This document shows, one piece after another, positions 52,048-60,679 of a DNA stretch of 64,000 nt (its first letter is position 1; each line of letters opens with the position of its first letter). The stretch comes from Salinarchaeum sp. Harcht-Bsk1 (GTDB lineage: Archaea; Halobacteriota; Halobacteria; Halobacteriales; Salinarchaeaceae). The stretch covers positions 868,001 to 932,000 of the forward strand of contig NC_021313.1 in NCBI RefSeq assembly GCF_000403645.1. The letters are read 5' to 3'. Below the pieces are notes generated by a model that did not search any database, had not been told where the DNA came from, and was given only the letters and a program-made list of their open reading frames with translations. The translations under genes were made by a program, and so were the position numbers.

Positions 52048-53544
52048 ATGAGCGGCGACGCGAGCGAGCACTCGCGCCGGTTCACCGAGGGACCCATCGT
52101 CTGGCCCCTGCTCGCGCTCGCTGGACCGCTGACGCTGACCCAGCTCCTCCAGGTCGCCTACAACCTCACGGACACCTTCTGGGTCGGCCGCCTCGGCGCG
52201 GACCCGGTGACTGCGCTGTCGTTCGCGTGGCCGATCGTCTTCCTGCTCGTCAGCCTGGGTGCGGGGATGACGAACGCCGGGACGATCCTCGTCGCCCAGC
52301 ACTCCGGCGCCGGGAACGACGACCGACTCGGGCACGTCACCGGGCAGACGATGGCGTTCAACGCGGTGCTCTCGGTGGTCGTGGCGGCGTTCGGGTTCGT
52401 CTTCGCGCCGTACCTCCTGCAGGCGATCGGCGCCACACCCGGCACCGCTGTCCACGAGCAGGCAACGACGTACCTCCGGATCGTGGTCCTCGGGATGCCG
52501 TTCACGTTCGGCTTCCACGTCTTCATGGCGGTGCTCCGGGGCTGGGGCGACACCAAGACGCCGATGTACCTGATGGTGTTCAGCGTCGGACTGAACGTCC
52601 TCCTCGATCCGTTCTTCGTGCTCGGATTCGCCGACAACCCGCTCTTCGGGTGGCTCGGCCTCCAGGGACTGCAGACGACGCTGTACGGCGCCACCGGCTT
52701 CGGCGGGCTCGGCGTCGCAGGTGCTGCCGTCGCCACAGTCCTCTCTCGGGGCCTCGCAGCGCTCGTGGGCGCGTGGCTCCTGTTCGGCGGGTACGTCGGC
52801 CTCCGACTGGCACTCGAGGACCTCGTGCCGTCGCGGGAGACGATCGAGCAGATCGTCCGGATCGGGACGCCGGGCGCGATCGATCAGAGCACCCAGTCGA
52901 TCGCGGCGATCGTCATGACCGCACTCGTCGCGACCGTCGGCCAGGACGCCGTCGCTGCCTACGGCATCGGCAACCGATTCGTCTCGGTGGTCTGGCTCCC
53001 GATGGCGGCCATGGGGATGTCCGTCGAGACGATCGTCGGGCAGAACCTCGGGGGCGGCCACCGCGATCGCGCACGGCGGACCGTCTACGTCGCGATCGCG
53101 ATCCTCGCCACGACGTTCGTCGTCGCGAGCGCGCTGACCGTCACCTTCGCGGACTCGATCGTCGGCGTGTTCATCACGGGCGACGGCTCGGCGGCAGTCG
53201 TCGATCACGGCGCGACCTTCCTCCGGATCGTCGCGCCGGCCTGGGCCATCATGGCCGTCTATCACATGATGAACGGGGCGTTCTACGGCGCGGGCTCCAC
53301 CCGCCTCGCGATGTCGATCGGCGTGTCGTCGCTGTGGGGCGTGCGCGCCATTGCAGCGATCGTACTGGTGCTCCTGCTAGGGTTCGGCGCGACCGGCGCC
53401 TGGATCGCCATCGCGCTCTCGAACGTCACCGCAGCGCTCGTGGGTACGTACTGGTTCTTCGACGGCCGGTGGATGCATGACGTACTCGGCGATGCGGCAA
53501 CCGAGCAGGACGGACCTGGAGAACGCTCGGGGGCGACCGACTGA
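52048..53544 (+). CDS. MATE-family multidrug/metabolite exporter
   Basis: This is a 498-residue, 12-helix transporter in two halves (LALAGPLTLTQLLQVAYNLTD near the start; IGTPGAIDQSTQSIAAIVMT at the start of the second half). The DTFWVGRLGADPVTALSFAWP block and QNLGGGHRDRARR are typical. MATE proteins expel cationic drugs or metabolites in exchange for Na+ or H+. The ATG agrees with the family; the preceding frame is shadow. The RNase P RNA gene follows. Confidence 0.94.
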   Translation: MSGDASEHSRRFTEGPIVWPLLALAGPLTLTQLLQVAYNLTDTFWVGRLGADPVTALSFAWPIVFLLVSLGAGMTNAGTILVAQHSGAGNDDRLGHVTGQTMAFNAVLSVVVAAFGFVFAPYLLQAIGATPGTAVHEQATTYLRIVVLGMPFTFGFHVFMAVLRGWGDTKTPMYLMVFSVGLNVLLDPFFVLGFADNPLFGWLGLQGLQTTLYGATGFGGLGVAGAAVATVLSRGLAALVGAWLLFGGYVGLRLALEDLVPSRETIEQIVRIGTPGAIDQSTQSIAAIVMTALVATVGQDAVAAYGIGNRFVSVVWLPMAAMGMSVETIVGQNLGGGHRDRARRTVYVAIAILATTFVVASALTVTFADSIVGVFITGDGSAAVVDHGATFLRIVAPAWAIMAVYHMMNGAFYGAGSTRLAMSIGVSSLWGVRAIAAIVLVLLLGFGATGAWIAIALSNVTAALVGTYWFFDGRWMHDVLGDAATEQDGPGERSGATD

Positions 53545-53627
53545 GGGACGCGCTGCTCCATGTGGTCGAACGAACGGATCCCGCAAGGGCCGTCCGAACG
53601 GTTTAACCGCGCGACGTGCCTACGATT

Positions 53628-54022
53628 CGCCGGTAGAGAGAGCCCGGCTCCCGCGCGTCACAGCCGTGACCGTGAGGAAAGTCCCCCCACCGATCGGGCG
53701 GGCGACCGGGGGCAACCCCGGGGCGGGAGACCGCCGGCGCTGGAACAGACACGACACGTCTCCGCGCGACCGATGAGGTGCGCGCCTCCGAAGCGAGCAA
53801 GTCGCGGTGCGTCCGTGGGGTGACCCGCGGGCGGCCGTCGGCGATTCAAGCGACGGACTGCTGACCCACCGAGGGGCGACCGCGGAGGACCGATGGAACG
53901 GCGAACCCTCGCCGGTGCAAGTCGACGGCCCGATGGTAGCCCGATCTCCCGCGAGGGCGGTCGTCGACGCCGAGCCGAATGCCGGACGAACAGAAGGGGG
54001 CTTACTCCTCTCTGCCGAACTC
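53628..54022 (+). ncRNA. rnpB: RNase P RNA (archaeal type A)
   Basis: The universal core is present: GTGAGGAAAGTCC at about 53670-53683 (CR-I) and GAACAGAAGGGGGCTTACTCC at about 53986-54006 (CR-V). The P1 helix can be closed by GGTAGAGAG (53632-53640) with CTCTCTGCC (54008-54016), nine pairs with one G-U. A TATA-like TTTAA at 53601-53606 places the start near 53628. Exact ends are estimates. It is the catalytic RNA that matures tRNA 5' ends. Confidence 0.93.
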
Positions 54023-54081
54023 GATCCGCGAGCGGCCGCACTCTTCGGGAGAACGTGACCTGGTCCGAGGATGGCCGGCAG

Positions 54082-54867
54082 CTAGCGTACGGTTCCGCTC
54101 GTGAGCTCCGCCAGCGTCGCGGTCCGGGTCCAGGCCGGCGTCTCCAATGTCAGGACGCTGTCGGCGTCGACATCGACGAACCGGAAGGTGACCTCGAAGC
54201 GACCGTCGGCGGCGATCTCGGCGGGTTCGCGCTGGCCGGTCGGCTCGTGGCGGAGCCTGACGAACTCGCCGGCGTACGCCGAATCGACGCGCCCGGTGAT
54301 CGCGCGAGCCTCGCCGATGGTCTGCTGGACCTCGTTCGCACTCGCGACGGGGTAGCCGCGGTCGTACCACGGCCCGAACCCCTCGTCGAGCGCGTAGACG
54401 TTCTCGAAGCCCTGTTCGAGCAGGCCCGCAGCCCGACTCGATGAGAGGTGGTGCGGGCAGGTACAGTAGGTGACGATTCGGTCGGCGTTCGGCCAGTCGC
54501 TCGTGGGATCGTCGTTCCGGTAGCCCATCGGTGCCGGGCTCAAGACGGCGCCAGCGACGTGGGATCGCTCGTAGGCCGTGAGGGAGCGGGCGTCGACGAT
54601 TCGCGTCTCCTGCCGGAGGTACCACGGGTACGCGACGTCGATCGGGACGAGCGGAACCTGCTGGCCACGGACTTCGAGTCGCTCGAAGGTCGACGGGTCC
54701 ACGTCGGGAGCCTCGACGTCGCGGGGGTTCAGCGCGTACCCCGGACCGCCCTGGGCCGAGCCATCCTCGGGTTGTTGCTGCTCGTCGTCTCGAAAGAGAC
54801 AGCCGGCGGTGAGACTCGTGGTCGCTACCGCACCGAGTCCGTTCGCGAGGAACGACCGTCTGTTCAT
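54082..54867 (-). CDS. Tat-exported rhodanese-domain lipoprotein
   Basis: This is a 261-residue protein. MNRRSFLANGLGAVATT with lipobox TAGC indicates Tat export and lipid anchoring at Cys23. A rhodanese domain follows with YCTCPHHLSSSRAA as the active-site loop and GFENVYALDEGFGPW after it. A C-terminal beta domain (GEFVRLRHEPTG, FEVTFRFVDVDADSV) ends it. It would handle sulfane sulfur or another thiol group outside the cell membrane; no partner gene is adjacent. Confidence 0.87.
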   Translation of the reverse strand: MNRRSFLANGLGAVATTSLTAGCLFRDDEQQQPEDGSAQGGPGYALNPRDVEAPDVDPSTFERLEVRGQQVPLVPIDVAYPWYLRQETRIVDARSLTAYERSHVAGAVLSPAPMGYRNDDPTSDWPNADRIVTYCTCPHHLSSSRAAGLLEQGFENVYALDEGFGPWYDRGYPVASANEVQQTIGEARAITGRVDSAYAGEFVRLRHEPTGQREPAEIAADGRFEVTFRFVDVDADSVLTLETPAWTRTATLAELTSGTVR

Positions 54868-54978
54868 GGACGGCGTTCAGAGTGCGCTCGGCAAAACGGT
54901 GCCGGTCCGGCAAGCGAGCAGACTCGGACGACGAGCAGGTCCACAGATCGAAGTGCCAGCGACTCGATCGTCCGATCG

Positions 54979-55866
54979 ATGCTGGATCGCCTCGCCCGCA
55001 CCGTCGGCGGCCACCCGTACGGCGACCTGTTTGGCTTCTTCGCGTTCTCACACGGCTGGACGTGGGCGTTCTGGGGCGTGAACGTTGTCGGCGGCCTCGA
55101 CGCCTTCGGCGCCGGACTGCCCTTCACCGTGCTCGGTGGCGTCGGGCCGATGCTCGGCGGCATCGCGATGGCGTACGTGACCTACGGGGGAGTGGGACTC
55201 GCCGACCTCCGACGCCGTCTTACCGACACCGCCTGGCTCCGATCGTCGTGGGCGCTGCTCGTCGTCGGCCTGTTTCCCGCGCTCGTCGTCGCCACCGGGC
55301 TCGTGATCGCGATCGCGACCGACGCGAGCCAGCCACTCGACGCCTCGGAACTCGTCGCGCTCCTCGGCGATCCGGTCGCGTTGGTCGGCACGACGGTCGT
55401 CATCGTCCTCGTGGGGCCGCTGCCGGAGGAGATCGGCTGGCGAGGCTACCTCCTCGATCGGTGCCAGCGGCGGTGGTCGGCGCTCGCGTCGGGCCTGTTC
55501 GTCGGACTCGTCTGGGCGCTCTGGCACGCCCCGCTGTTCGTCATGCCCGGGTACTACGCGAACTTCGACTACTCGCCCACCCCGATCTGGTTCGCCACGA
55601 GCATCGTCCTGGGATCAGTGCTCTACACCTGGCTGTTCAACAACGTGGCACGGAGCGTGCTGGCGATGATCGTGCTCCACACGTCTGGGAACTTCGCCGG
55701 GCAAGTCACGGAGGTGCCGCCCGTCGGCGAACCGATCGGAGTGGCCGTCCGCGCTGGGCTGGTCGTCGCGGTCGTGGCCCTCTTCGGCGCTGGCTCGCTC
55801 CGCAGGACGGGTTCGGCACCGGAGCCGCCGCAGGAGCGATCGGTCGTCCACGATCCCGGAGGCTGA
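54979..55866 (+). CDS. CPBP-family intramembrane metalloprotease (CAAX-like)
   Basis: This is a 295-residue protein with about eight helices. The motif PLPEEIGWRGYLLD carries the catalytic EExxxR, and VWALWHAPLF and NNVARSVLAMIVLHT supply the His and Asn/His of the site. Archaeal members may process prenylated proteins or immunity peptides. ATG 54979 is preferred; the long upstream frame is not membrane-like. It is divergent from the rhodanese lipoprotein gene. Confidence 0.9.
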   Translation: MLDRLARTVGGHPYGDLFGFFAFSHGWTWAFWGVNVVGGLDAFGAGLPFTVLGGVGPMLGGIAMAYVTYGGVGLADLRRRLTDTAWLRSSWALLVVGLFPALVVATGLVIAIATDASQPLDASELVALLGDPVALVGTTVVIVLVGPLPEEIGWRGYLLDRCQRRWSALASGLFVGLVWALWHAPLFVMPGYYANFDYSPTPIWFATSIVLGSVLYTWLFNNVARSVLAMIVLHTSGNFAGQVTEVPPVGEPIGVAVRAGLVVAVVALFGAGSLRRTGSAPEPPQERSVVHDPGG

Positions 55867-56012
55867 CGCAGCCCACTGGGGAGTCGACACCGTCGGCGAC
55901 CATCCCTTCGCCGAGTTGCAGAACCTGAACCACTGCCTGGGGCCTCTTTCCACCGAGACCGGTAGCTGGTGGTAGGCCTGCGCAGCGGCAGAACGCAGGG
56001 AACCATACGACC

Positions 56013-56672
56013 ATGGACATCGAGCAGTTCACCACGGCACACGAACCGACGGACAGCGACGCGCCCTTCCAGCGCGAGAACAGCTACACCCTCGACGTGG
56101 CGGTCGACGGAACGATGATGGCCAAAGCCGGATCGATGGTCGCCTACACCGGCGAGTTCACGTTCCACGGCAAGGCCTCGGTCGAGGGCGGCATCTCCGG
56201 CTACCTGAAAGACAAGGTAACCGGGGAAGGTACCCCGATCATGGAGATCGAGGGGCAGGGTCACGCCTACCTCGCGGACACGGGCAAGAAGGTCCAGGTC
56301 CTCGACCTCGACGCCGACGACACGATTACGGTCAACGGCGAGGACATCCTCGCATTCGAGCCCGACCTGGGCTACGAGATCACGACGATCGACAGCCTCA
56401 GCGGCGCGTTCGCCGGCGGCCTCACCAATATCGAACTCAGCGGCCCCGGCCTCGTCGCACTGACGACCTACGGCGACCCGCTCGTCGTGGAGCCGCCCGT
56501 GACGACGGATCCCGCGGCCACTGTCGCCTGGAGCACCGCGAACTCGCCGTCCTTCGAGACGAACAAGGTGGTCGAGATCGGCCAGACCTCCGGCGAGAAC
56601 GTCCAGATGCGCTTCGAGGGCCAGGACGGCTTCGTCGTCGTCCAGCCCTACGAGGAGCACGGGAGCGCCTGA
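56013..56672 (+). CDS. AIM24-family protein
   Basis: This is a 219-residue beta-rich protein of the AIM24/TIGR00266 type, recognised by GTMMAKAGSMVAYTGEFTF at the centre and IELSGPGLVALTTYGDPLVV late. No membrane segment or signal peptide. The family forms a trimeric beta-prism; its role is unknown, with mitochondrial membrane links in yeast. It stands alone between two CPBP protease genes. Confidence 0.92.
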   Translation: MDIEQFTTAHEPTDSDAPFQRENSYTLDVAVDGTMMAKAGSMVAYTGEFTFHGKASVEGGISGYLKDKVTGEGTPIMEIEGQGHAYLADTGKKVQVLDLDADDTITVNGEDILAFEPDLGYEITTIDSLSGAFAGGLTNIELSGPGLVALTTYGDPLVVEPPVTTDPAATVAWSTANSPSFETNKVVEIGQTSGENVQMRFEGQDGFVVVQPYEEHGSA

Positions 56673-56930
56673 CCGCGACGACGGTCGCGACCCGCCAGTC
56701 GACCCCAGCACCGTTCGTCGTGGCTTCTGTTACAGCCGACTTCGTGGAACGGCCAGGCTCCTCGACAGGGCCCCGGTCCCGGTGCTCGCGCTCGCCGTTT
56801 CGGAGCGCAGTCAGGGGCGCCGTCGGCCAGATCGTCACGGTGGGATCGATCGCGTTCGCGCACGATTTGGAGCGATCGGCGGTCTCGCGTTCGGCACGTG
56901 AAATAAAGGAGGTGCGAAGTCGAGTAGTGT

Positions 56931-57866
56931 ATGATCGCCACCATGTCCCGACGAGCCCCCGTCGATATGCAGATCGTATCGCGATTCCTCGCCCTCACGT
57001 ACGGTATCTCGTGGAGTGGTGTGACGCTGCTATGGTTCCTCGATGTCGACCTCGGAAGTGGTGTCGGGGCGGGGGTCGGCACTGTCGTGTTCATGTGGGC
57101 GCCTGCGATCGCAGCGATTGCTGTGCTCCGTGTCCGCCACCGATCGATCCGAAACGAGTGTGGTCTCTATCTGGGACGGATTCGGTGGCTCCTGCTCGCC
57201 TGGATCGCCCCGGTAGGACTGACTGCCGTGATGATTGCCGTCGGTCTCCTCCTCCCGGACACGACGTTCGCGACCGAATACTCGGCGTTTTTGCTCGAAC
57301 TGGGCATGACCGAGGAGGAAGCCGCGGAGACGGTCGTGGACCTCGAAGCGACTGGTGTTCCACTGATCGTCCTGCTTGGCGGGATGGGACTCGCCCTCGG
57401 CGGGACGCTCTTTGCCCTCGCCGCCCTGGGCGAAGAACTCGGCTGGCGAGGGCTGTTACTCACGGAACTGGCGCCGCTCGGATACTGGAAGCTGTCGCTG
57501 GTGACGGGCCTCGTATGGGGCGTGTGGCACACCCCACTCATCCTCCTTGGGCTCCAGTTCTCGGAGGGGCCAGCCATCGGGATCGTCCTGCTAACGACTG
57601 CGACGGTGGCCCTGTCGCCAGTGTACACCTATCTGACCGTCCGGGCTCGGTCGGTGCTCGCTGCGACGTTGCTTCATGGATCATTCATCCTCGGGGTGTT
57701 CACGTCCGTGTACCTCGCAAATGGGAGCGAGCGCGTGATTTCGCCGTTTGGGGTCGTTGGCATCGTGGCTGCACTTATCGGCGTTGCGACGTGCGTGGCC
57801 CACGATCGACTCTTTGCTGACGGGCACGTCACCACGGGGGAACCACTCCGTCCGTGGTCCGAGTAG
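56931..57866 (+). CDS. CPBP-family intramembrane metalloprotease (second copy)
   Basis: This is a 311-residue, eight-helix protein with ALGEELGWRGLLL (EExxxR), GVWHTPLILLG with His, and TVRARSVLAATLLHGSF at the end. It is distinct from the copy at 54979, being longer in the loop before the motif (EYSAFLLELGMTEEEAAETV). Its G+C at third positions is slightly lower than that of its neighbours, which could mean later acquisition, though this is only an impression. A second ATG (57th base of the ORF or near) would shorten it by a dozen residues. Confidence 0.88.
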   Translation: MIATMSRRAPVDMQIVSRFLALTYGISWSGVTLLWFLDVDLGSGVGAGVGTVVFMWAPAIAAIAVLRVRHRSIRNECGLYLGRIRWLLLAWIAPVGLTAVMIAVGLLLPDTTFATEYSAFLLELGMTEEEAAETVVDLEATGVPLIVLLGGMGLALGGTLFALAALGEELGWRGLLLTELAPLGYWKLSLVTGLVWGVWHTPLILLGLQFSEGPAIGIVLLTTATVALSPVYTYLTVRARSVLAATLLHGSFILGVFTSVYLANGSERVISPFGVVGIVAALIGVATCVAHDRLFADGHVTTGEPLRPWSE

Positions 57867-58407
57867 GATTGCAATCGCCCCGCGAATGCCGTCCGATGCA
57901 CCGTCCGCGGCGACGTGCTCGCTCCACAGTTCCCCTGGTCGCGACTGAGAACGCGGGGCAGCGACGATGCAGCGGCTTGACCGTGATACCGCTCGGCATC
58001 GTCGGGTCCAGAAAGTCCGGCCAATCATTATTCCCACGAGTGCCGTGGTGAAGTATCGGTCGACCGGTAGACGATCGTGGTGGTATCTCCGCTGCTGGCG
58101 TCGTCGGATCGTCTGACTGTGAAGGAATCCGCCGTCTGGGAACAGTCGCTACCTGCTTCTATGCCGTCGACGGACCGCGTACTGTCATACTACAGCGGTC
58201 GACTGAATCGCCGTCACCGCGTTGGATTACCAACTCTCCCGCTGACTCGCTGAACTCCCAAGCAACCGCCGGTGCCGATATTGCCTCGTCGTTCTCGTCA
58301 TGGCGTTCGGAGCCAGGTCATTTCGACACAGCGGGACGGTTGCCGAACCACTACCCGCAGTGCGGTACCCCGGCCGGGAACGGCGCGGACGGAAATCCGC
58401 GGGACCC
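57867..58407. other. 541-base interval between convergent genes; nothing recognised
   Basis: The CPBP protease and halocyanin genes converge on this interval. It is richer in A/T than the flanks. It has only short frames, including a 29-codon ATG frame at about 58159 and a short zinc-ribbon-like HYPQCGTPAG stretch near 58341, neither with enough support. No transposase fragment, tRNA or repeat array is clear. Confidence 0.5.
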
Positions 58408-59085
58408 TCAGTGGGTGTGGCCGAGCGCTTCGTTGGTCATCTCGCCGAGGTCGGCGAGTTGGTGTCGGGCCCCGTCCGGGAGGGACGATTGTGGCTCCTC
58501 CAGCGCGGGCTGCCCGTGGGCATCGGGGTGACCGACGATCACGGTGCCGACCATACCGACCGCCTCGTGGGGCGAACAGAAGTAGTCGTAGACGCCTTCG
58601 GTGTCGAAGGTCCGACTCGCGGTGGCGCCCTCCTCCGAGAGCAGTTCCGTCTCCCAGGGCTCGGCGTCCTGGGGTATCCGAAGCGGCTTGTCGTTCTCGG
58701 GGTGGTAGGCCACCGAGTTGTGCTGGCCGCTCTCGTTGTGCCAGGTGACCGTGCCGCCGGGTTCGACCCAGACCACGTGCGGTGCAAAGTGTTGCTCGCT
58801 GCCCTCCGTTCGTAGCGACACCTCCACCGAGGCAGACGGCTCCTCGGGTGCCCCCACGTCGTGGTTGTGGCCGTCGTCGTGGCTACCCCCGTCATCGTGG
58901 CTGTCCTCCCCGCCGTGGCTCTCCTCACCGTCCTGGTGCTCGTCGTCGTGGCTCTCCTCACCGTCGTCCGAGCTGTCGCCCCCGTCACTCGACCCGGAAC
59001 TTGTACACCCCGCGAGGCCGATCGCCACGGCACTGCCGGTCAGTTGTACCATCCGCCGGCGCGTAATTTGGGCGTCTTTTGTCAT
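58408..59085 (-). CDS. Halocyanin-type blue copper lipoprotein
   Basis: This is a 225-residue protein. A Tat signal with TRRRMVQLTGSAVAIGLAGC anchors it by Cys. A 50-residue His/Asp/Glu/Gly-rich spacer follows, then a plastocyanin-like domain with the copper ligands His in SGQHNSVAYH, Cys and His in YFCSPHEAVGM. It carries electrons between membrane complexes. The start ATG 59085 is preceded by a basic MTKDAQITRRR. It is divergent from the HTH/DUF7521 module. Confidence 0.93.
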   Translation of the reverse strand: MTKDAQITRRRMVQLTGSAVAIGLAGCTSSGSSDGGDSSDDGEESHDDEHQDGEESHGGEDSHDDGGSHDDGHNHDVGAPEEPSASVEVSLRTEGSEQHFAPHVVWVEPGGTVTWHNESGQHNSVAYHPENDKPLRIPQDAEPWETELLSEEGATASRTFDTEGVYDYFCSPHEAVGMVGTVIVGHPDAHGQPALEEPQSSLPDGARHQLADLGEMTNEALGHTH

Positions 59086-59216
59086 TGGTTGTTTCACCCT
59101 CCACTTCTTACTACCGGGGGTGAACACATAGCCTGGAACGCTGTTTTGCGCGAGACGCAAACCTGTCCGGTCATTAAGTACTTCCGCTCGCGTACCCCCT
59201 TCTGAGAGGCACAGCC

Positions 59217-59564
59217 GTGTCCACAGACGGTACCAGCGACCTACTCGACTTGCTCGGCGAAGCGCGGAACCGGGAGATTCTGGCCGCGACGAGCAGGGAG
59301 ACGCTCTCGGCGAAGGAGCTGAGCGAGGAGTGTGACGTCGCCCTCTCGACGATCTACCGCCGCGTCGATGAGATGGTGGAGCACGACCTGCTCGTGGAAA
59401 GGACGCGGATCGAATCCGACGGGAGCCACCACAGCGTCTTCGACGCGAACGTCGACCGCGTCGGCGTCGACGTCGGGGACGGTACCATCGAGGTGAGCCT
59501 GCACGTTCGCGAGGACGCCGCCGAGCGCTTCTCGCGTATCTGGAGTCACATCCGGGGGACATAG
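59217..59564 (+). CDS. Winged-helix regulator of the second HTH/DUF7521 module
   Basis: This is a 115-residue ArsR-like regulator: LLGEARNREILAATSRETLS, then AKELSEECDVALSTIYRRVDEM and VERTRIESDGSHHSVFDAN, a close style match to the HTH at 1381. It starts with GTG 59217. A TATA-like CATTAAGTACT (59171-59181) is 36-46 bases upstream, giving a short leader. It leads the DUF7521 pair, 7 bases from the first. Its divergent neighbour is halocyanin, a possible target. Confidence 0.87.
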   Translation: MSTDGTSDLLDLLGEARNREILAATSRETLSAKELSEECDVALSTIYRRVDEMVEHDLLVERTRIESDGSHHSVFDANVDRVGVDVGDGTIEVSLHVREDAAERFSRIWSHIRGT

Positions 59565-59571
59565 ACCGACC

Positions 59572-59871
59572 ATGCACATCGAACTCGTCATCGCGAAGCT
59601 CGTCACGGTTGGATTGGGACTGTTGATCACATTCCAGGCCTACAAGGGGTATCGGGCCTACGGCAACGAGCCAATGTTGTACCTCGCGATCGGGTTTCTC
59701 TTCATCAGCGTCGGGGCGGTGATCGAGGGGGTGCTGTTCGACGTCGTCGGCCTCTCGATCTTCCTCGCTGGGACGATTCAGACCACGCTCGTCGGCTTCG
59801 GGATGATCGTCATCCTGTATTCGCTGTACGGTCGGATGCCCACATCCGCGTCCGGAGGGAACGACGGATGA
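59572..59871 (+). CDS. DUF7521-type membrane protein, first of a pair
   Basis: This is a 99-residue, three-helix protein: LVTVGLGLLITFQAYKGYRAY, MLYLAIGFLFISVGAVIEGV and FGMIVILYSLYGRM. The tail is short and polar. It overlaps the next DUF7521 gene by four bases (ATGA), so coupling is likely. The same three-helix plan as the protein at 1085-1384, with the YxxYRAY motif after helix 1. Confidence 0.82.
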   Translation: MHIELVIAKLVTVGLGLLITFQAYKGYRAYGNEPMLYLAIGFLFISVGAVIEGVLFDVVGLSIFLAGTIQTTLVGFGMIVILYSLYGRMPTSASGGNDG

Positions 59872-60143
59872 CTGGAGGCTGGGAGATCGTGCTGGTGATC
59901 GTCCGCGTCCTGCTACTGGGGCTCGGTGTCGCCACGACGGCGATCAGCTATCGTGCATACCGTCGGCGCCGGACGAGGTACCTCCGCAACGCCACGGTGG
60001 GCTTCGGGTTGATCACTCTCGGGGTGCTCATCGAGGGATTCCTCTATCAGCTCACCCAACTCACGCTCACGCAGGTCCACGTCGTCGAGTCCGTGGCCCT
60101 CAGCTGCGGTCTCGCGGTGCTCCTCTGGTCGTTCCTACAGTGA
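59868..60143 (+). CDS. DUF7521-type membrane protein, second of a pair
   Basis: This is a 91-residue, three-helix protein with VLLLGLGVATTAISYRAYRR and LRNATVGFGLITLGVLIEGF. It overlaps the previous gene by four bases. The two DUF7521 genes are diverged paralogues and could form a heterodimer in the membrane (inference). The tRNA locus follows. Confidence 0.82.
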   Translation: MTGGWEIVLVIVRVLLLGLGVATTAISYRAYRRRRTRYLRNATVGFGLITLGVLIEGFLYQLTQLTLTQVHVVESVALSCGLAVLLWSFLQ

Positions 60144-60272
60144 TCACCGCTGCGCTCGTTACTGCCGGCGCTCACGGACGGGCTCCTTCCACATACTGAC
60201 GAAGGCAGATCCGTTTCCCCTTCTCACACGCCAAACGTTCGTGAGGTGTAGCCACGAGATCCACCACCGCGC

Positions 60273-60367
60273 GTGGGCCCGCTGGGACCGAGCGAACGCG
60301 GTCTGTTCGCGAGGGTCAGCGGGCACACGAGATCGAACGAAGTGAGATCGAAGTGGGCCCGCTGGGA
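60273..60367. repeat. 15-bp direct repeat of the tRNA 3' end (att-like)
   Basis: GTGGGCCCGCTGGGA occurs at 60273-60287 and 60353-60367. The second copy is the 3' end of the tRNA gene (acceptor and T-stem strand, read on the minus strand). The 65 bases between hold an inverted repeat GATCGAACGAAGTGAGATCG (60331-60350). Duplicated tRNA 3' ends are how integrase elements mark attachment sites; no integrase gene is in the window, so this may be a scar. Confidence 0.6.
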
Positions 60368-60458
60368 TTCGAACCCAGGACCACCCGGTGTCCCACGGCA
60401 CCGCGAATCGCGACGCCGATATGAGCCGGGCGCTATAACCGGACTAAGCTACGGGCCC
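60354..60458 (-). tRNA. tRNA with CAU anticodon and a 30-base intron (probably elongator Met)
   Basis: The minus-strand sequence folds as a tRNA: acceptor GGGCCCG with CGGGCCC, D-arm GCTTAGTCCGGTTATAGC, anticodon stem CCCGG/CCGGG, anticodon CAT, T-arm CTGGGTTCGAATCCCAG, discriminator A, no encoded CCA. Mature length is 75. A 30-base intron sits after position 37, the canonical archaeal place, cut by the bulge-helix-bulge endonuclease. Elongator tRNA-Met of haloarchaea usually has an intron; tRNA-Ile2 (CAU with modified C) is the alternative. Confidence 0.93.
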
Positions 60459-60679
60459 TCGATTCCGAACTTTCGGAGGGCGCCACATTAGGGTATCGGG
60501 TCCGACGGCCGCCAGGAGAGGGCGCGGCGAACGATACCAGGGAACCGAAGCGGCGGTGTGCCGCGAACCCACCGCAGTTAGCCTGGGTGCCAGCGGCGAG
60601 TGCGGACGGCCAGTTCCAGCCTCCAACGCCCGGAAACCACCGGTAGTACTTTTGTCACTGACGATTGACGTGTACCGGA

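Noticed and set aside
53628-54022. Several open frames across the RNase P RNA
   Set aside because: The conserved RNA core (CR-I, CR-V and P1 pairing) explains the region; the frames are incidental.
58300-58407. Zinc-ribbon gene fragment near the halocyanin 3' end
   Set aside because: Only one Cys pair-like PQCG motif in a short frame antisense to halocyanin; not enough to call a gene or relic.
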